From Candidatus Falkowiibacteriota bacterium (GTDB lineage: Bacteria > Patescibacteriota > Patescibacteriia > JAACEG01), in NCBI GenBank assembly GCA_018651725.1, contig JABIDK010000016.1, positions 1 through 54,584 of the forward strand: a stretch of 54,584 nt of DNA, read 5' to 3'. Under the pieces are notes generated by a model. That model was not told the DNA's origin. It made no database searches and worked only from the letters and a program-made list of their open reading frames with translations. Numbering within the stretch: position 1 is the stretch's first letter; each line of letters begins with the position of its first letter. This document shows, piece by piece, positions 20,479-29,485 of this stretch. A program made the translations under genes and the position numbers.

Positions 20479-20534
20479 TTATTATTAATTATTGATTTAA
20501 TCGCACACTAAAATAAACTAAGGGGAGATAACAA

Positions 20535-20768
20535 ATGGACAATGAAACAGATAAAATCAGTATCGCTATAGCTTTTTTGTTCGCATTTCTTGCTACACTA
20601 ATTTTAGTTATAGCATCTTGCAATATGCATCAAAATACTACACATCTAATCAAAACAAACAATGAATCTTTTAATTTCATCATAACTCTTATCGTACTTG
20701 CATTAATATTTTTCATTGGAATGCTAAAATATTTCAGAGACTACTTAAAGATAAGGAGCGAAAAATGA
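20535..20768 (+). CDS. Small membrane protein (77 aa), monocistronic
   Basis: Promoter, aggggag SD, ATG, two TMs, terminator downstream. Confidence 0.6.
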   Translation: MDNETDKISIAIAFLFAFLATLILVIASCNMHQNTTHLIKTNNESFNFIITLIVLALIFFIGMLKYFRDYLKIRSEK

Positions 20769-20795
20769 ACCCAGGAAAAAATCCCTGACCCTTCT

Positions 20796-20833
20796 ATCCC
20801 GCATCATATAAAAAAGGTGCGGGATTTATTTTT
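20796..20833. terminator. Rho-independent terminator
   Basis: TCCCGCATC..GGTGCGGGATTTATTTTTT. Confidence 0.75.
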
Positions 20834-21281
20834 TTCCGTTAGCTAACGGATTATCCTTTAACATTTTAACCTTAATGGTCTTTGGTTTGCTTTCCGGAGC
20901 TTTAGGGATTACGATCTTTAAAATCCCGTTGTCGTAGCTGGCTTCTGCTTTATCTCCGATTACATGAGTTGGCAAAGCAACACTTCTAAAGAAACTACCT
21001 GCTCTAACTTCTTTCCTGTAATACTCTTTTTCATCAACCTCTTTTTTTTGCTCACTTTCACCCTTAATTGTCAAAACATCGTTTTCAATGGAAATATCCA
21101 CTTTTTCCGGATCAATTCCCGGAAGTGGAGTTTCTACGGTTACACTATCTTTATCCTGATAAACATCAATAGCCGGAACAAAGCCTTTAGCTTGACCAAA
21201 AGCTTGAGAGAGTTCTCCGAAATTTTTATCAAAATCTTCGAAATCATCAGGCCACCAAGGTCGATACTTCATAATTGGCAT
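20826..21281 (-). CDS. Small heat-shock protein Hsp20
   Basis: Alpha-crystallin domain PAIDVYQDKDSVTVETPLPGIDPEKVDISIENDVLTIKG..YDNGILKIVIPK. Confidence 0.95.
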   Translation of the reverse strand: MPIMKYRPWWPDDFEDFDKNFGELSQAFGQAKGFVPAIDVYQDKDSVTVETPLPGIDPEKVDISIENDVLTIKGESEQKKEVDEKEYYRKEVRAGSFFRSVALPTHVIGDKAEASYDNGILKIVIPKAPESKPKTIKVKMLKDNPLANGKK

Positions 21282-21371
21282 ATGTTTGTTAGTTTTTAAG
21301 TCTTGACTTATAACTTTTAAAAAGATAAAAAGCTAATTCCCTAAAAACAGATTAAAATATAAACTTACTTA

Positions 21372-21851
21372 TCATCCTACTACTACTCTCGCCGGGCTAA
21401 TTACTTTTCCGTGTAAAATATAACCTGGCTTTACTTCTTTTATAATATGTCCTTTTTTATGTTCTTTACTTTTTTTAATAGTTTTATCTTCAACAGCATC
21501 GTGTAATTCCGGATCAAATTTTTCCCCAACTGTTTTTATTTCTTCTACTCCTTGACTGTTTAAAATATCTTGGAGCTGTTTTTGAATATACATTATGCCC
21601 TGCACCCACGGACTTGTTTTTTCACTTTCCGGAACATGATTAGTTGATGCCTTAAAGTTATCTAAAACCGGCAAAATTTCTATTATCAAATTTGTATTGG
21701 CAAATTTTATCCAGTCTTCTTTTTGTATAATCATCTCTTTTTTTAAATTTTCATAGTCAGCTTGACTACGCATCCATCCATCAAGATTTTCTTTGACCTG
21801 ATTTTTAAGCTCCTTTATTTTCTTTTTTTCTTTTATTTTCTCATCCTTCAT
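21372..21851 (-). CDS. grpE: Nucleotide exchange factor GrpE
   Basis: RSQADYENLKKE, VLDNFKAS, GVEEIKTVGEKFDPELHDAV. Confidence 0.95.
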   Translation of the reverse strand: MKDEKIKEKKKIKELKNQVKENLDGWMRSQADYENLKKEMIIQKEDWIKFANTNLIIEILPVLDNFKASTNHVPESEKTSPWVQGIMYIQKQLQDILNSQGVEEIKTVGEKFDPELHDAVEDKTIKKSKEHKKGHIIKEVKPGYILHGKVISPARVVVG

Positions 21852-22528
21852 ATTATTTCTTTTAAAAATTTAACAAGCGCGATGTTTTCTTCGTAGTTCA
21901 TTCTAATTGGCCCAAGTACTATAAATAATCCGTTTGTTCCAAGTTTTGTTGTTATAATCGAACACTTTTCGCTAAAAGGATTATCAGAACCAATGAGAAT
22001 ATTTATATCATTTTTTATACTTTTAAACAAGTCTGGTAATACTTCTTCCAGCCCGTCAACAATTTCCGAGATACTGCAAACAAGTTGGTACTCTCGAAAT
22101 TCAGGTTGGGAAAATAAGTTGGAAATTCCGGTATAATAAATATTAACTTCAGAAAAACCAACGATAATTGCCGTGCCGGACATCTCTGAAATCGTTTTTG
22201 CCAGCTCTTTTGCCATCTGCTCTTTATCTTTTTTAAACTTATCTTTTATATTATCCAAAGTTTTTTGTTTATTTTTACTTAAAGGTTTATTTTTATAAAA
22301 AGTTTCAAGCCAAAATTTATAACCTTGTTCAGTTGGAATTCGTCCGGCTGAAGTATGGGGCTGGTAAAGATAATTTTCTTGCTCAAGCTCCATAAGTTCG
22401 TTCCTAACCGTAGCTGATGACACATCTAAACCTGTTTTTTCCACTAGAAAACTAGACCCAACCGGTTGTGCGGTTTTAATATAATTCCTAATAGTATAAT
22501 CCAAAAGTTTTTGAGTTCTATCTTTCAT
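21848..22528 (-). CDS. hrcA: Heat-inducible transcription repressor HrcA (short form)
   Basis: Winged-helix QPVGSSFLVEKTGLDVSSATVRNELMELE, TSAGRIPTEQGYKF. Confidence 0.93.
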   Translation of the reverse strand: MKDRTQKLLDYTIRNYIKTAQPVGSSFLVEKTGLDVSSATVRNELMELEQENYLYQPHTSAGRIPTEQGYKFWLETFYKNKPLSKNKQKTLDNIKDKFKKDKEQMAKELAKTISEMSGTAIIVGFSEVNIYYTGISNLFSQPEFREYQLVCSISEIVDGLEEVLPDLFKSIKNDINILIGSDNPFSEKCSIITTKLGTNGLFIVLGPIRMNYEENIALVKFLKEII

Positions 22529-22552
22529 GAGTTAATATTCTGTATCCTATAA

Positions 22553-22579
22553 TTAGCACTCTCCTATTACGAGTGCTAA
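22553..22579. promoter_or_regulatory. CIRCE operator
   Basis: Perfect TTAGCACTC-N9-GAGTGCTAA, immediately upstream of hrcA. Confidence 0.98.
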
Positions 22580-22719
22580 TTTCATTATAAAATAATAAAA
22601 AACCTTGTCAAGTGCAAATAATCATAATAATGATTGACAATAGATTAATTTTATTTTAAGCTTAAAAAATTACAAAATAAAAATTAATTGAACACTACAA
22701 TCTATAAGGAGAAAATATT

Positions 22720-23493
22720 ATGAGAAAAAAAGTTGTTGTAAAAATTGGTGGAGCATTAAATGTTACAAACGGGGCTCCGAACTTGTCGTTTATTGAGGGG
22801 GTTGTAAAACAAGTTTCAGGGTTAATTGATAATTTTTGGTTTATTTTAGTTCTCTCGGGAGCTATCCCTATTGGTATTTCTATTTCAAGAGATAAAGAAA
22901 TTAACCTATCACCGGAAGACAAGGCTCTTTATTCTATGATGGGACAAGCCGACCTTTTTAAAGCTTATATTGACGCTTTTAGAGAATACGGTGTTAAAGC
23001 CGGGTCCGGTAACTACACAACCAAAACTTTACAGAACGATTTCACTAGTGATGTCTTCCAAAAAGCTTATGCTAAAAAATTTGTTATTTTATCAAATGAA
23101 GCCGATAATGTTAATCCAGAAGAACTTGACGGAGATAACGATCCTTTGTCGGCAAAAACCACAATTATTGCTAAAGCAAATCATCTTATTATGATGACAT
23201 CAATTGAAGACGGCATTGGATGTAATCTACATCAACAAAAAGGATTACGATGTATCAACAATATTATAAAAATCATAGAAAAAGATTCAATTACTACTAA
23301 TTTTTTAGATCAAGTTGATAAAAGAACAACTTCAAGACCTGGAAGCAATGGTATTCGAATAAAACTAAAATCAGCTAGAACAGCATGCGAAGGAGGGACA
23401 AAAAAAGTATCCATAGTAAATGGGAATGAAAAAGATATTCTTCTAAAAATCCTTTTAGGCAAACAACTAAGGGGAACAACAATTATCCCCTAA
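22720..23493 (+). CDS. Amino acid kinase family protein, glutamate 5-kinase (ProB)-like without PUA domain
   Basis: KVVVKIGGALN, LSGAIPIGIS, GDNDPLSAKTTIIAKANHLIMMT, RIKLKSARTACEGG; SD aaggag. Confidence 0.65.
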   Translation: MRKKVVVKIGGALNVTNGAPNLSFIEGVVKQVSGLIDNFWFILVLSGAIPIGISISRDKEINLSPEDKALYSMMGQADLFKAYIDAFREYGVKAGSGNYTTKTLQNDFTSDVFQKAYAKKFVILSNEADNVNPEELDGDNDPLSAKTTIIAKANHLIMMTSIEDGIGCNLHQQKGLRCINNIIKIIEKDSITTNFLDQVDKRTTSRPGSNGIRIKLKSARTACEGGTKKVSIVNGNEKDILLKILLGKQLRGTTIIP

Positions 23494-23526
23494 AAAATAA
23501 AACGGGTATTTTCTAGAAATAAAACG

Positions 23527-23558
23527 GGCATGAACCATTTTTCGGTTCATGCCTTTTT
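23527..23558 (+). terminator. Rho-independent terminator
   Basis: GGCATGAACC-ATTTTTC-GGTTCATGCC-TTTTT. Confidence 0.9.
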
Positions 23559-23626
23559 AATTTTTCTATGGTGATCTATGGTACCTCCTTATACCACCCT
23601 ATTGTCATTGGCGAAATGTTTAAAAC

Positions 23627-24580
23627 TTATTTTCTTTTAAGTTTTTCCCAAACCACTAAAAGCGGGCTGGCTAGGAATATTGATGAGTACGTTCCTATTA
23701 CTACTCCAATTATTAAAGCTAAAACAAAGCTTTTTATTGTTTCACCGCCAAAAAAGTACAGCGACGAAAGGACTAGAAGCGTTGTTACTGAAGTATAAAC
23801 AGATCGAAGTAAATTTTGGTTTACACTTTTGTTAACGGTGTTATCAAAGTGATAGTCATAGTGTTTTAAATTTTCTCTGACCCTGTCAAAAATAACAATA
23901 GTGTCGTTTACTGAGTAACCTAAAATAGTAAGAAGAGCCGCTACGAATGGGGCATTAACCTCAATACTAAAAAATTTTCCTAAAAATACAAAAATACCAA
24001 GCACAATTAAAATGTCATGGAAAAGCGCTATAATCGCAATAACTCCGTACTTCCAAGAAGAAATTGGTTTGGAAACCTTTCTAAAGGCCCAGGAAATAAA
24101 AAGAATAATCATTAACAAGGCAATAATAATAGCGTAAATCGTCTTTGTTCTTAACTCTTGACCAATAACCGGACCAATAGAATCAAACCGTTTTTCAATT
24201 ATCTTCTCTGCTGGCCTTGAATTAGCCGGCGCTATAACTTCGTCAGCATCTGTATTTTCAACAGCTAAAAGATCTAAAGTATGTTCATTTAATTTAGTCA
24301 AAATATTTTGATGAACATCTTCAGAAACATCTTTAAATCGCAGAAGCATCCCTTTCTCTCCAATGGGTTGAACGCTTATTTCACCAAGGTCCAAGTTTGA
24401 TAGCTTATCTTTAACTTCCTGTGTACTAGAGCGATCACCAGTATATTCAATTTCAAGCAAACTTCCGCCGGTAAAATCAATTCCCAAGTTAAGTCCCCAA
24501 AAAATAAGACCGAAAACACTAAGAGTGACTAACGCTCCAGAGATAATAAAGTATATTTTTTTGTAGTTAATGATATTCAT
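23627..24580 (-). CDS. secF: Protein translocase subunit SecF
   Basis: GLNLGIDFTGGSLLEIEY, LTILGYSVNDTIVIFDRVREN. Confidence 0.96.
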   Translation of the reverse strand: MNIINYKKIYFIISGALVTLSVFGLIFWGLNLGIDFTGGSLLEIEYTGDRSSTQEVKDKLSNLDLGEISVQPIGEKGMLLRFKDVSEDVHQNILTKLNEHTLDLLAVENTDADEVIAPANSRPAEKIIEKRFDSIGPVIGQELRTKTIYAIIIALLMIILFISWAFRKVSKPISSWKYGVIAIIALFHDILIVLGIFVFLGKFFSIEVNAPFVAALLTILGYSVNDTIVIFDRVRENLKHYDYHFDNTVNKSVNQNLLRSVYTSVTTLLVLSSLYFFGGETIKSFVLALIIGVVIGTYSSIFLASPLLVVWEKLKRK

Positions 24581-24583
24581 AAA

Positions 24584-26302
24584 TTATTTTTTGGAAAATC
24601 CTTTCAGTAAAAGTCTGGTAACCACTACAGCGGAAAACATGCTCATTAAAATACCGATTCCAAGGGTAACAGCAAAACCTTTTACTATACTGGTAGAAAA
24701 CCAAAATAAAATTAAACAGGTTAACAAAGTAGAAACATTTCCATCTCTAATTGATGGCCAAGCTCTAGCAAACCCATCTTCAACAAGCTGGATACCGCTT
24801 TTGCCTAAACGCTTTTCTTCTTTAATTCGTTCAAATATTAAAACATTAGCATCAACTGCCATGCCAATTGAAAGTACTAACCCAGCCAAACCAGCCAAAG
24901 TTAAGGTAATGCCAAGAAATTTAAAAATAGTTAAAGTAAACACTCCGTAAACAAAAAGCGCTACTACAGCTGAAAGTCCTTTAAACCTATAGATTACCAG
25001 AAGAAAAATTACTATAAAAAGAATACCATACAAGCCGGCTTGTAAACTTTTTTCAAGAGACGACTTACCAAGACTTGCGCCAACTGTATTTTGACTTATT
25101 AAATCTATTGGTACAGGTAAAGCTCCGGCGTTTAACCTTTGGGATAATAATTTAGCTTCATTTAAATCAAATTTTCCGGAGATAACCGCACTACCATCGC
25201 GAATTTGTTCATTCACAACCGGGGTGCTAATTGGTATTCCGTCTAAAAATATAGCCACTCTTTTACCAACATTTCTTTTTGTAATTTCTGCAAAAAGATC
25301 TTTCCCTTCTGCATCAAATGTAATCCCAACCTGTGGATCGTTAGTGTTCTGATCAAACTGAACCTGACTTCTTGAAAGTTGCTTACCGGATAGTCCTGTA
25401 CTTTTCCACTGATCTCCGGGTGGGACAAAATCAGCTTCAGTTTTAGTTCTAATTAAAATATGAGCCGATCGCACCTCTGTATTGTCGGTTCCATCCGGCT
25501 GTAATCCGCCGCGAATTTCTTCTTTTTTAATAATATGGTAACCAAATTGAGTTTTAATAGGCTCTTCTGTAACACCGTCAACTTCTAAATTTTCGAAAAT
25601 AGCTTTTTCAAACTCCGGAACCATCATTCCTCTGCCAGCAAAACCAAGTTCACCGCCCCTCTCCCCGCTTCCCGGATCTTCGGAAAATTCTTTAGCCAAC
25701 TCTGCAAAATCCTCTCCTTCAGCTATCTTTTTAATTATATCTTGAGCTTTTACTAATGCTAATAAATTAAATTCTTTTAACTCTTTTTCTTCTTCTTCAG
25801 TTAACGCTCTAGCTGGTTCGTAATTTTCTTCCTTAAACTCTAGAATAGGAGTTTCACCGATCATTTTAATAGCTTCACTTACATTATGAACGCCAGCTAG
25901 TTCAACAACAATCCTCCAATTATCTCCGGAGTGATTGGTTTGAATAATTGGCTCTGAGACTCCAAAGGCATTTATTCTTCTTTCAATAACATCACGCACA
26001 CCCTCAAGAGCGGCAGTTTTTTCTTTATCTCCTCCCTCAATATCCTGTAAATTAGCCTCATAAACCAAATGGGTTCCACCTTGTAAATCAAGCCCTAACC
26101 GAAAAGGAATATCTGGCATTTCCGGAATATTAGAATTCAAATAAGAGTTAACCTTGTCAACTCCTTTGTTATAATAATTTGGAGATACATAAGCAAAAGC
26201 GCCTGCGCTAACCAAAATAATAGCTAAAATTATCAAATGATATTTAGCTTTATACCTTTTTTGTCGATATGTTAATCTTGAAAAAATGTTTCTTAAATTC
26301 AT
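24584..26302 (-). CDS. secD: Protein translocase subunit SecD with embedded PpiC/parvulin-type sequence
   Basis: FRLGLDLQGGTHLVYEA, LAGLVLSIGMAVDANVLIFERIKEE; central insert EGEDFAELAKEFSEDPGSGERGGELGFAGRGMMVPEFEKA..TQFGYHIIKKEE..VRSAHILIRTK. Confidence 0.95.
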   Translation of the reverse strand: MNLRNIFSRLTYRQKRYKAKYHLIILAIILVSAGAFAYVSPNYYNKGVDKVNSYLNSNIPEMPDIPFRLGLDLQGGTHLVYEANLQDIEGGDKEKTAALEGVRDVIERRINAFGVSEPIIQTNHSGDNWRIVVELAGVHNVSEAIKMIGETPILEFKEENYEPARALTEEEEKELKEFNLLALVKAQDIIKKIAEGEDFAELAKEFSEDPGSGERGGELGFAGRGMMVPEFEKAIFENLEVDGVTEEPIKTQFGYHIIKKEEIRGGLQPDGTDNTEVRSAHILIRTKTEADFVPPGDQWKSTGLSGKQLSRSQVQFDQNTNDPQVGITFDAEGKDLFAEITKRNVGKRVAIFLDGIPISTPVVNEQIRDGSAVISGKFDLNEAKLLSQRLNAGALPVPIDLISQNTVGASLGKSSLEKSLQAGLYGILFIVIFLLVIYRFKGLSAVVALFVYGVFTLTIFKFLGITLTLAGLAGLVLSIGMAVDANVLIFERIKEEKRLGKSGIQLVEDGFARAWPSIRDGNVSTLLTCLILFWFSTSIVKGFAVTLGIGILMSMFSAVVVTRLLLKGFSKK

Positions 26303-26306
26303 AATT

Positions 26307-26873
26307 TTACTTTGTTGGTCTGATTTCGGAAAGTAGGATATTTTCTACCAAAATACCACGCGGATAAAAAATTCTTTCCAGCTCTTCTTTTAGTTGAATT
26401 TCAACCTCATCGCGCTTTAAGGATACAATCTCGTTAAAAGTATATTTAGAGGCAATAAGCCTGGTTCGACTTCTAACTGTTGGGCGAATTATTTTTTCAA
26501 CAAATTCTTCGCCGATATTCTGCCACATATGCGGTATCTGATCAACATCAAGGCGAAGCAATATTGTTCCTTCAATAAGAGAAACTTTACCGTCTCCGGA
26601 AACTACTCTAACCGGCTCGTCTCCCATTACCTTTATTTTATTAATATCAAAATTCTTACTGATGTTATATTCCAGTGTTTGCGTATTAAATAGCTTTGCT
26701 TTTTGCCAAAAAGGAACCTTAAGATGAAGCCCCGGGCGTAAAACTTTTTTCAAAACTCCACGACCTAAATCATAAACACAAGCCACATAACCGGGTGGAA
26801 CTTTAATAAAAAACCCTTTCAGTACATCTTCCATCACGAAAGAGTACATCATTTTATCTAAATTTTCAGACAT
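26307..26873 (-). CDS. SPFH/band-7 (prohibitin-like) domain protein, no obvious TM segment
   Basis: VPPGYVACVYDLGRGVLKKVLRPGLHLKVPFWQKAKLFNTQTLEY..RRxVRSRTRLIASKYTFNEIVS region. Confidence 0.75.
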   Translation of the reverse strand: MSENLDKMMYSFVMEDVLKGFFIKVPPGYVACVYDLGRGVLKKVLRPGLHLKVPFWQKAKLFNTQTLEYNISKNFDINKIKVMGDEPVRVVSGDGKVSLIEGTILLRLDVDQIPHMWQNIGEEFVEKIIRPTVRSRTRLIASKYTFNEIVSLKRDEVEIQLKEELERIFYPRGILVENILLSEIRPTK

Positions 26874-26888
26874 AAAGTTTTAATTTAT

Positions 26889-27048
26889 GGGGCTATCGTC
26901 AAACACCGCTTTTGATATAAATTTTTCAGATTTTAAGAAAATTTCTCTTTAAAAAATTTTGCTTATATAGTATATAGGCCAAATTTTTTAAAGAGAAATT
27001 TACCAAAATATGATAATTTAGGCGAAAGGGGTGTTTGTCGACAGCCCC
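26889..27048. mobile_element. Palindromic MITE-like element, copy A (160 bp)
   Basis: TIRs GGGGCTATCGTCAAACACC / GGTGTTTGTCGACAGCCCC; interior AAATTTCTCTTTAAAAAATTTTG..CCAAATTTTTTAAAGAGAAATTT. Confidence 0.8.
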
Positions 27049-27079
27049 TTGAAAATAAAAAAAATATTAACCAACAATC

Positions 27080-27769
27080 TTACTTTTTTGCTGGCTTAAT
27101 AAACAACCTTAGTATTACTGACACAATAACTGTAAAAAAAATAGATGTCAAGATAAAAACAGATTTAACCGCCGGCAACATTATTAAAATAATAATACTG
27201 AATATTGGGAAAAGGTATTTAAAAAATATATCGGAAGACTGCAGAACGTTTTTTATTTTTCGTTGATTATACCAAATTTCTATAAATAAACTTATTCCCA
27301 CTAACGACGCTAAAAAAATATTTTGTTCCTTCAAATCTATCCCCCAAAAAATCGTATTAATAAAATCCGGTTGGTATATCCCTTCGTAAATAGCATCAAG
27401 CTTATTGTTTATTCCTCCCATAAACACTTGATACAAAACAACCAAAACCAATGCTTGCACTCCTAAAACTATAGCCTTAGCCCATGGCCTAATCTTATAT
27501 TTTTTCATTGCCAAACGCACCTCTGATTTCATTTTTTCCGGATCATGATTAAAATCTTTTTCTATTTTTCTAACCTCTTCTGCCAATTGCTCATAGCGAA
27601 CCTTATTTCGCTGAGCAAAAAAAGTAAAAGGCAATAAAACAATCCTAAGTATTATAGTTAATCCAATAACTGCAAATCCTAAACTATAAATATCATGCCA
27701 ACCATACAAAACTATAAGCAAATTCAAAAGAGGCTCATATAAAAAATCATTCCAAATTGTTAAAAGCAT
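27080..27769 (-). CDS. yidC: YidC/Oxa1 family membrane protein insertase
   Basis: FAVIGLTIILRIVLLPFTFFAQRNKVRYEQLAEEVRKIEKDF; membrane topology. Confidence 0.88.
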   Translation of the reverse strand: MLLTIWNDFLYEPLLNLLIVLYGWHDIYSLGFAVIGLTIILRIVLLPFTFFAQRNKVRYEQLAEEVRKIEKDFNHDPEKMKSEVRLAMKKYKIRPWAKAIVLGVQALVLVVLYQVFMGGINNKLDAIYEGIYQPDFINTIFWGIDLKEQNIFLASLVGISLFIEIWYNQRKIKNVLQSSDIFFKYLFPIFSIIILIMLPAVKSVFILTSIFFTVIVSVILRLFIKPAKK

Positions 27770-27772
27770 AAA

Positions 27773-27934
27773 ATAGACTTGTTGCTTAATAAGCTATGTA
27801 GCGAAATTCCCAGATTTTGAGGAAATTTATTTGTAAAATTTTTTGCTTATGCCTTAGCATAGGTCAAAAATTTTACAGAGAAATTTACCAAAATATGGGG
27901 ATTGCAGTAATAGCTTATTATGCAATAGGTCTAT
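27773..27934. mobile_element. Palindromic MITE-like element, copy B (162 bp, divergent ends)
   Basis: Ends ATAGACTTGTTGCTTAATAAGCTAT / ATAGCTTATTATGCAATAGGTCTAT; interior shares AGATTTTGAGGAAATTT..AGAGAAATTTACCAAAATATG with A and C. Confidence 0.75.
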
Positions 27935-27937
27935 TAA

Positions 27938-29383
27938 TTACGTTAATTTCTCCGCCCCTATCTTTAATCTTTGTCTTGATTCTTCTTGCCCTAAAATATT
28001 AGCGATTTCAAATGCTCCACCTGGGGTGAATTTTTTTCCTGATAAAGCAATCCTAATTGGCCAAAGAACTTGGCCATTTTTTAGATCCAGTTTTTTTACT
28101 AATCCTAATAGCTCTTCTTTAATATTTTCCTCGCTCCATTCCTTGATATTTTCAAAAACTGAAATCGCTTCTTTAAAAACTTTTAAAGACAGTTCCTTGG
28201 TTGCTTTCATTTTTTCATGAATAAATAAATCTGTATCATAATCCGGTAATTTGTTAAAAAAATCTATTGTCTCCGGAATTTCACCCAGAACCTCTACTCT
28301 TTGATGTAAAATTTTACTGATTTCATTTAAGTCTAAATCTTTTTCAATTTGTTTATAATATGGTAAAGCTAATTTATGAAACTCTTCCAAGCTTTTTCTT
28401 CTGATATGCTCTCCGTTTATCCAGCGTAGTTTTTGTTTGTCAAAAATAGCTGCGGCAACTCCCATTCTCTCAACAGAAAACTCTTGGACAAGTTCATCTA
28501 AAGTAAAAATCTCTTTTTCATCTTTTGGATGCCATCCTAAAAGAACGGAAAAATTTATTAAAGCCTCCGGTAAATATCCTTTTTCTTTATAGTTTTCAAC
28601 CGCCACATCACCATGCCGTTTGCTTAATTTTCCGCCTTCTTCGCTTAAAGTTAAAGGAATATGAATAAACTTTGGCGCTTCCCAGCCAAAATCTTTATAA
28701 AGCAAAATATTTTTCGGAAACGACGGAATCCACTCCGATCCTCTTATAACATGGGTGATCTTCATTAGATAATCATCGACCACACTGGCAAATTGATAGG
28801 TTGGGACACCGTCGGACTTCATCAAAACATGATCATCCAACTCTTTAACATTAAATTCTATTTCTCCGCGAAGTTCATCTTGAACTATAATTTTCCCTTC
28901 CAAAGGCATTTTTTGCCGAATAACATACTGCTCGTTGTTATCTAATTTTTCTTTTACTTTTTCAGCGCTTAAATCACGACAATGATTATCGTAACGAGGC
29001 GCTTTTTTATTTACAGTTTGCTCCTCGCGTAATTTTCTCAATCTTTCGCTAGAGCAAAAACAATAATAAGCCTTATTATCATCTAGAAGTGTTTTAATAT
29101 GCTTTTGATAGATATCCAACCGATTAGTCTGAGTATATGGTCCATATTCTCCGTTGATTCCCACTCCTTCGTTCGGCTTAAGTCCCAGCCAATCCAAAAT
29201 CCCAGTCAAATTTTCAACCGCTCCTTTAACCTCTCTTTTTTGATCGGTATCTTCTATTCGCAAAATAAAATCCCCACCATCTTTCTTGGCGATCAAATAA
29301 TCAAACAATACCGTTCGCACACTCCCAATATGCAAAAACCCGGTTGGACTAGGAGCGAAACGAGTTCTAATTTTTTTAATCAT
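27938..29383 (-). CDS. gltX: Glutamyl-tRNA synthetase
   Basis: RFAPSPTGFLHIGSVRTVLFDYL, KLSKRHG. Confidence 0.97.
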   Translation of the reverse strand: MIKKIRTRFAPSPTGFLHIGSVRTVLFDYLIAKKDGGDFILRIEDTDQKREVKGAVENLTGILDWLGLKPNEGVGINGEYGPYTQTNRLDIYQKHIKTLLDDNKAYYCFCSSERLRKLREEQTVNKKAPRYDNHCRDLSAEKVKEKLDNNEQYVIRQKMPLEGKIIVQDELRGEIEFNVKELDDHVLMKSDGVPTYQFASVVDDYLMKITHVIRGSEWIPSFPKNILLYKDFGWEAPKFIHIPLTLSEEGGKLSKRHGDVAVENYKEKGYLPEALINFSVLLGWHPKDEKEIFTLDELVQEFSVERMGVAAAIFDKQKLRWINGEHIRRKSLEEFHKLALPYYKQIEKDLDLNEISKILHQRVEVLGEIPETIDFFNKLPDYDTDLFIHEKMKATKELSLKVFKEAISVFENIKEWSEENIKEELLGLVKKLDLKNGQVLWPIRIALSGKKFTPGGAFEIANILGQEESRQRLKIGAEKLT

Positions 29384-29485
29384 AAAATGTTTAAAATATT
29401 GAATATTTATGTATTTATCTTAACAAAGAAACATTTTTTTGTAAAATAAAAACCGCTACTCATCATAACGGTTTAATAATTTCTA

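Noticed and set aside
20964-21299. 111-aa + strand ORF
   Set aside because: Antisense to hsp20; shadow ORF.
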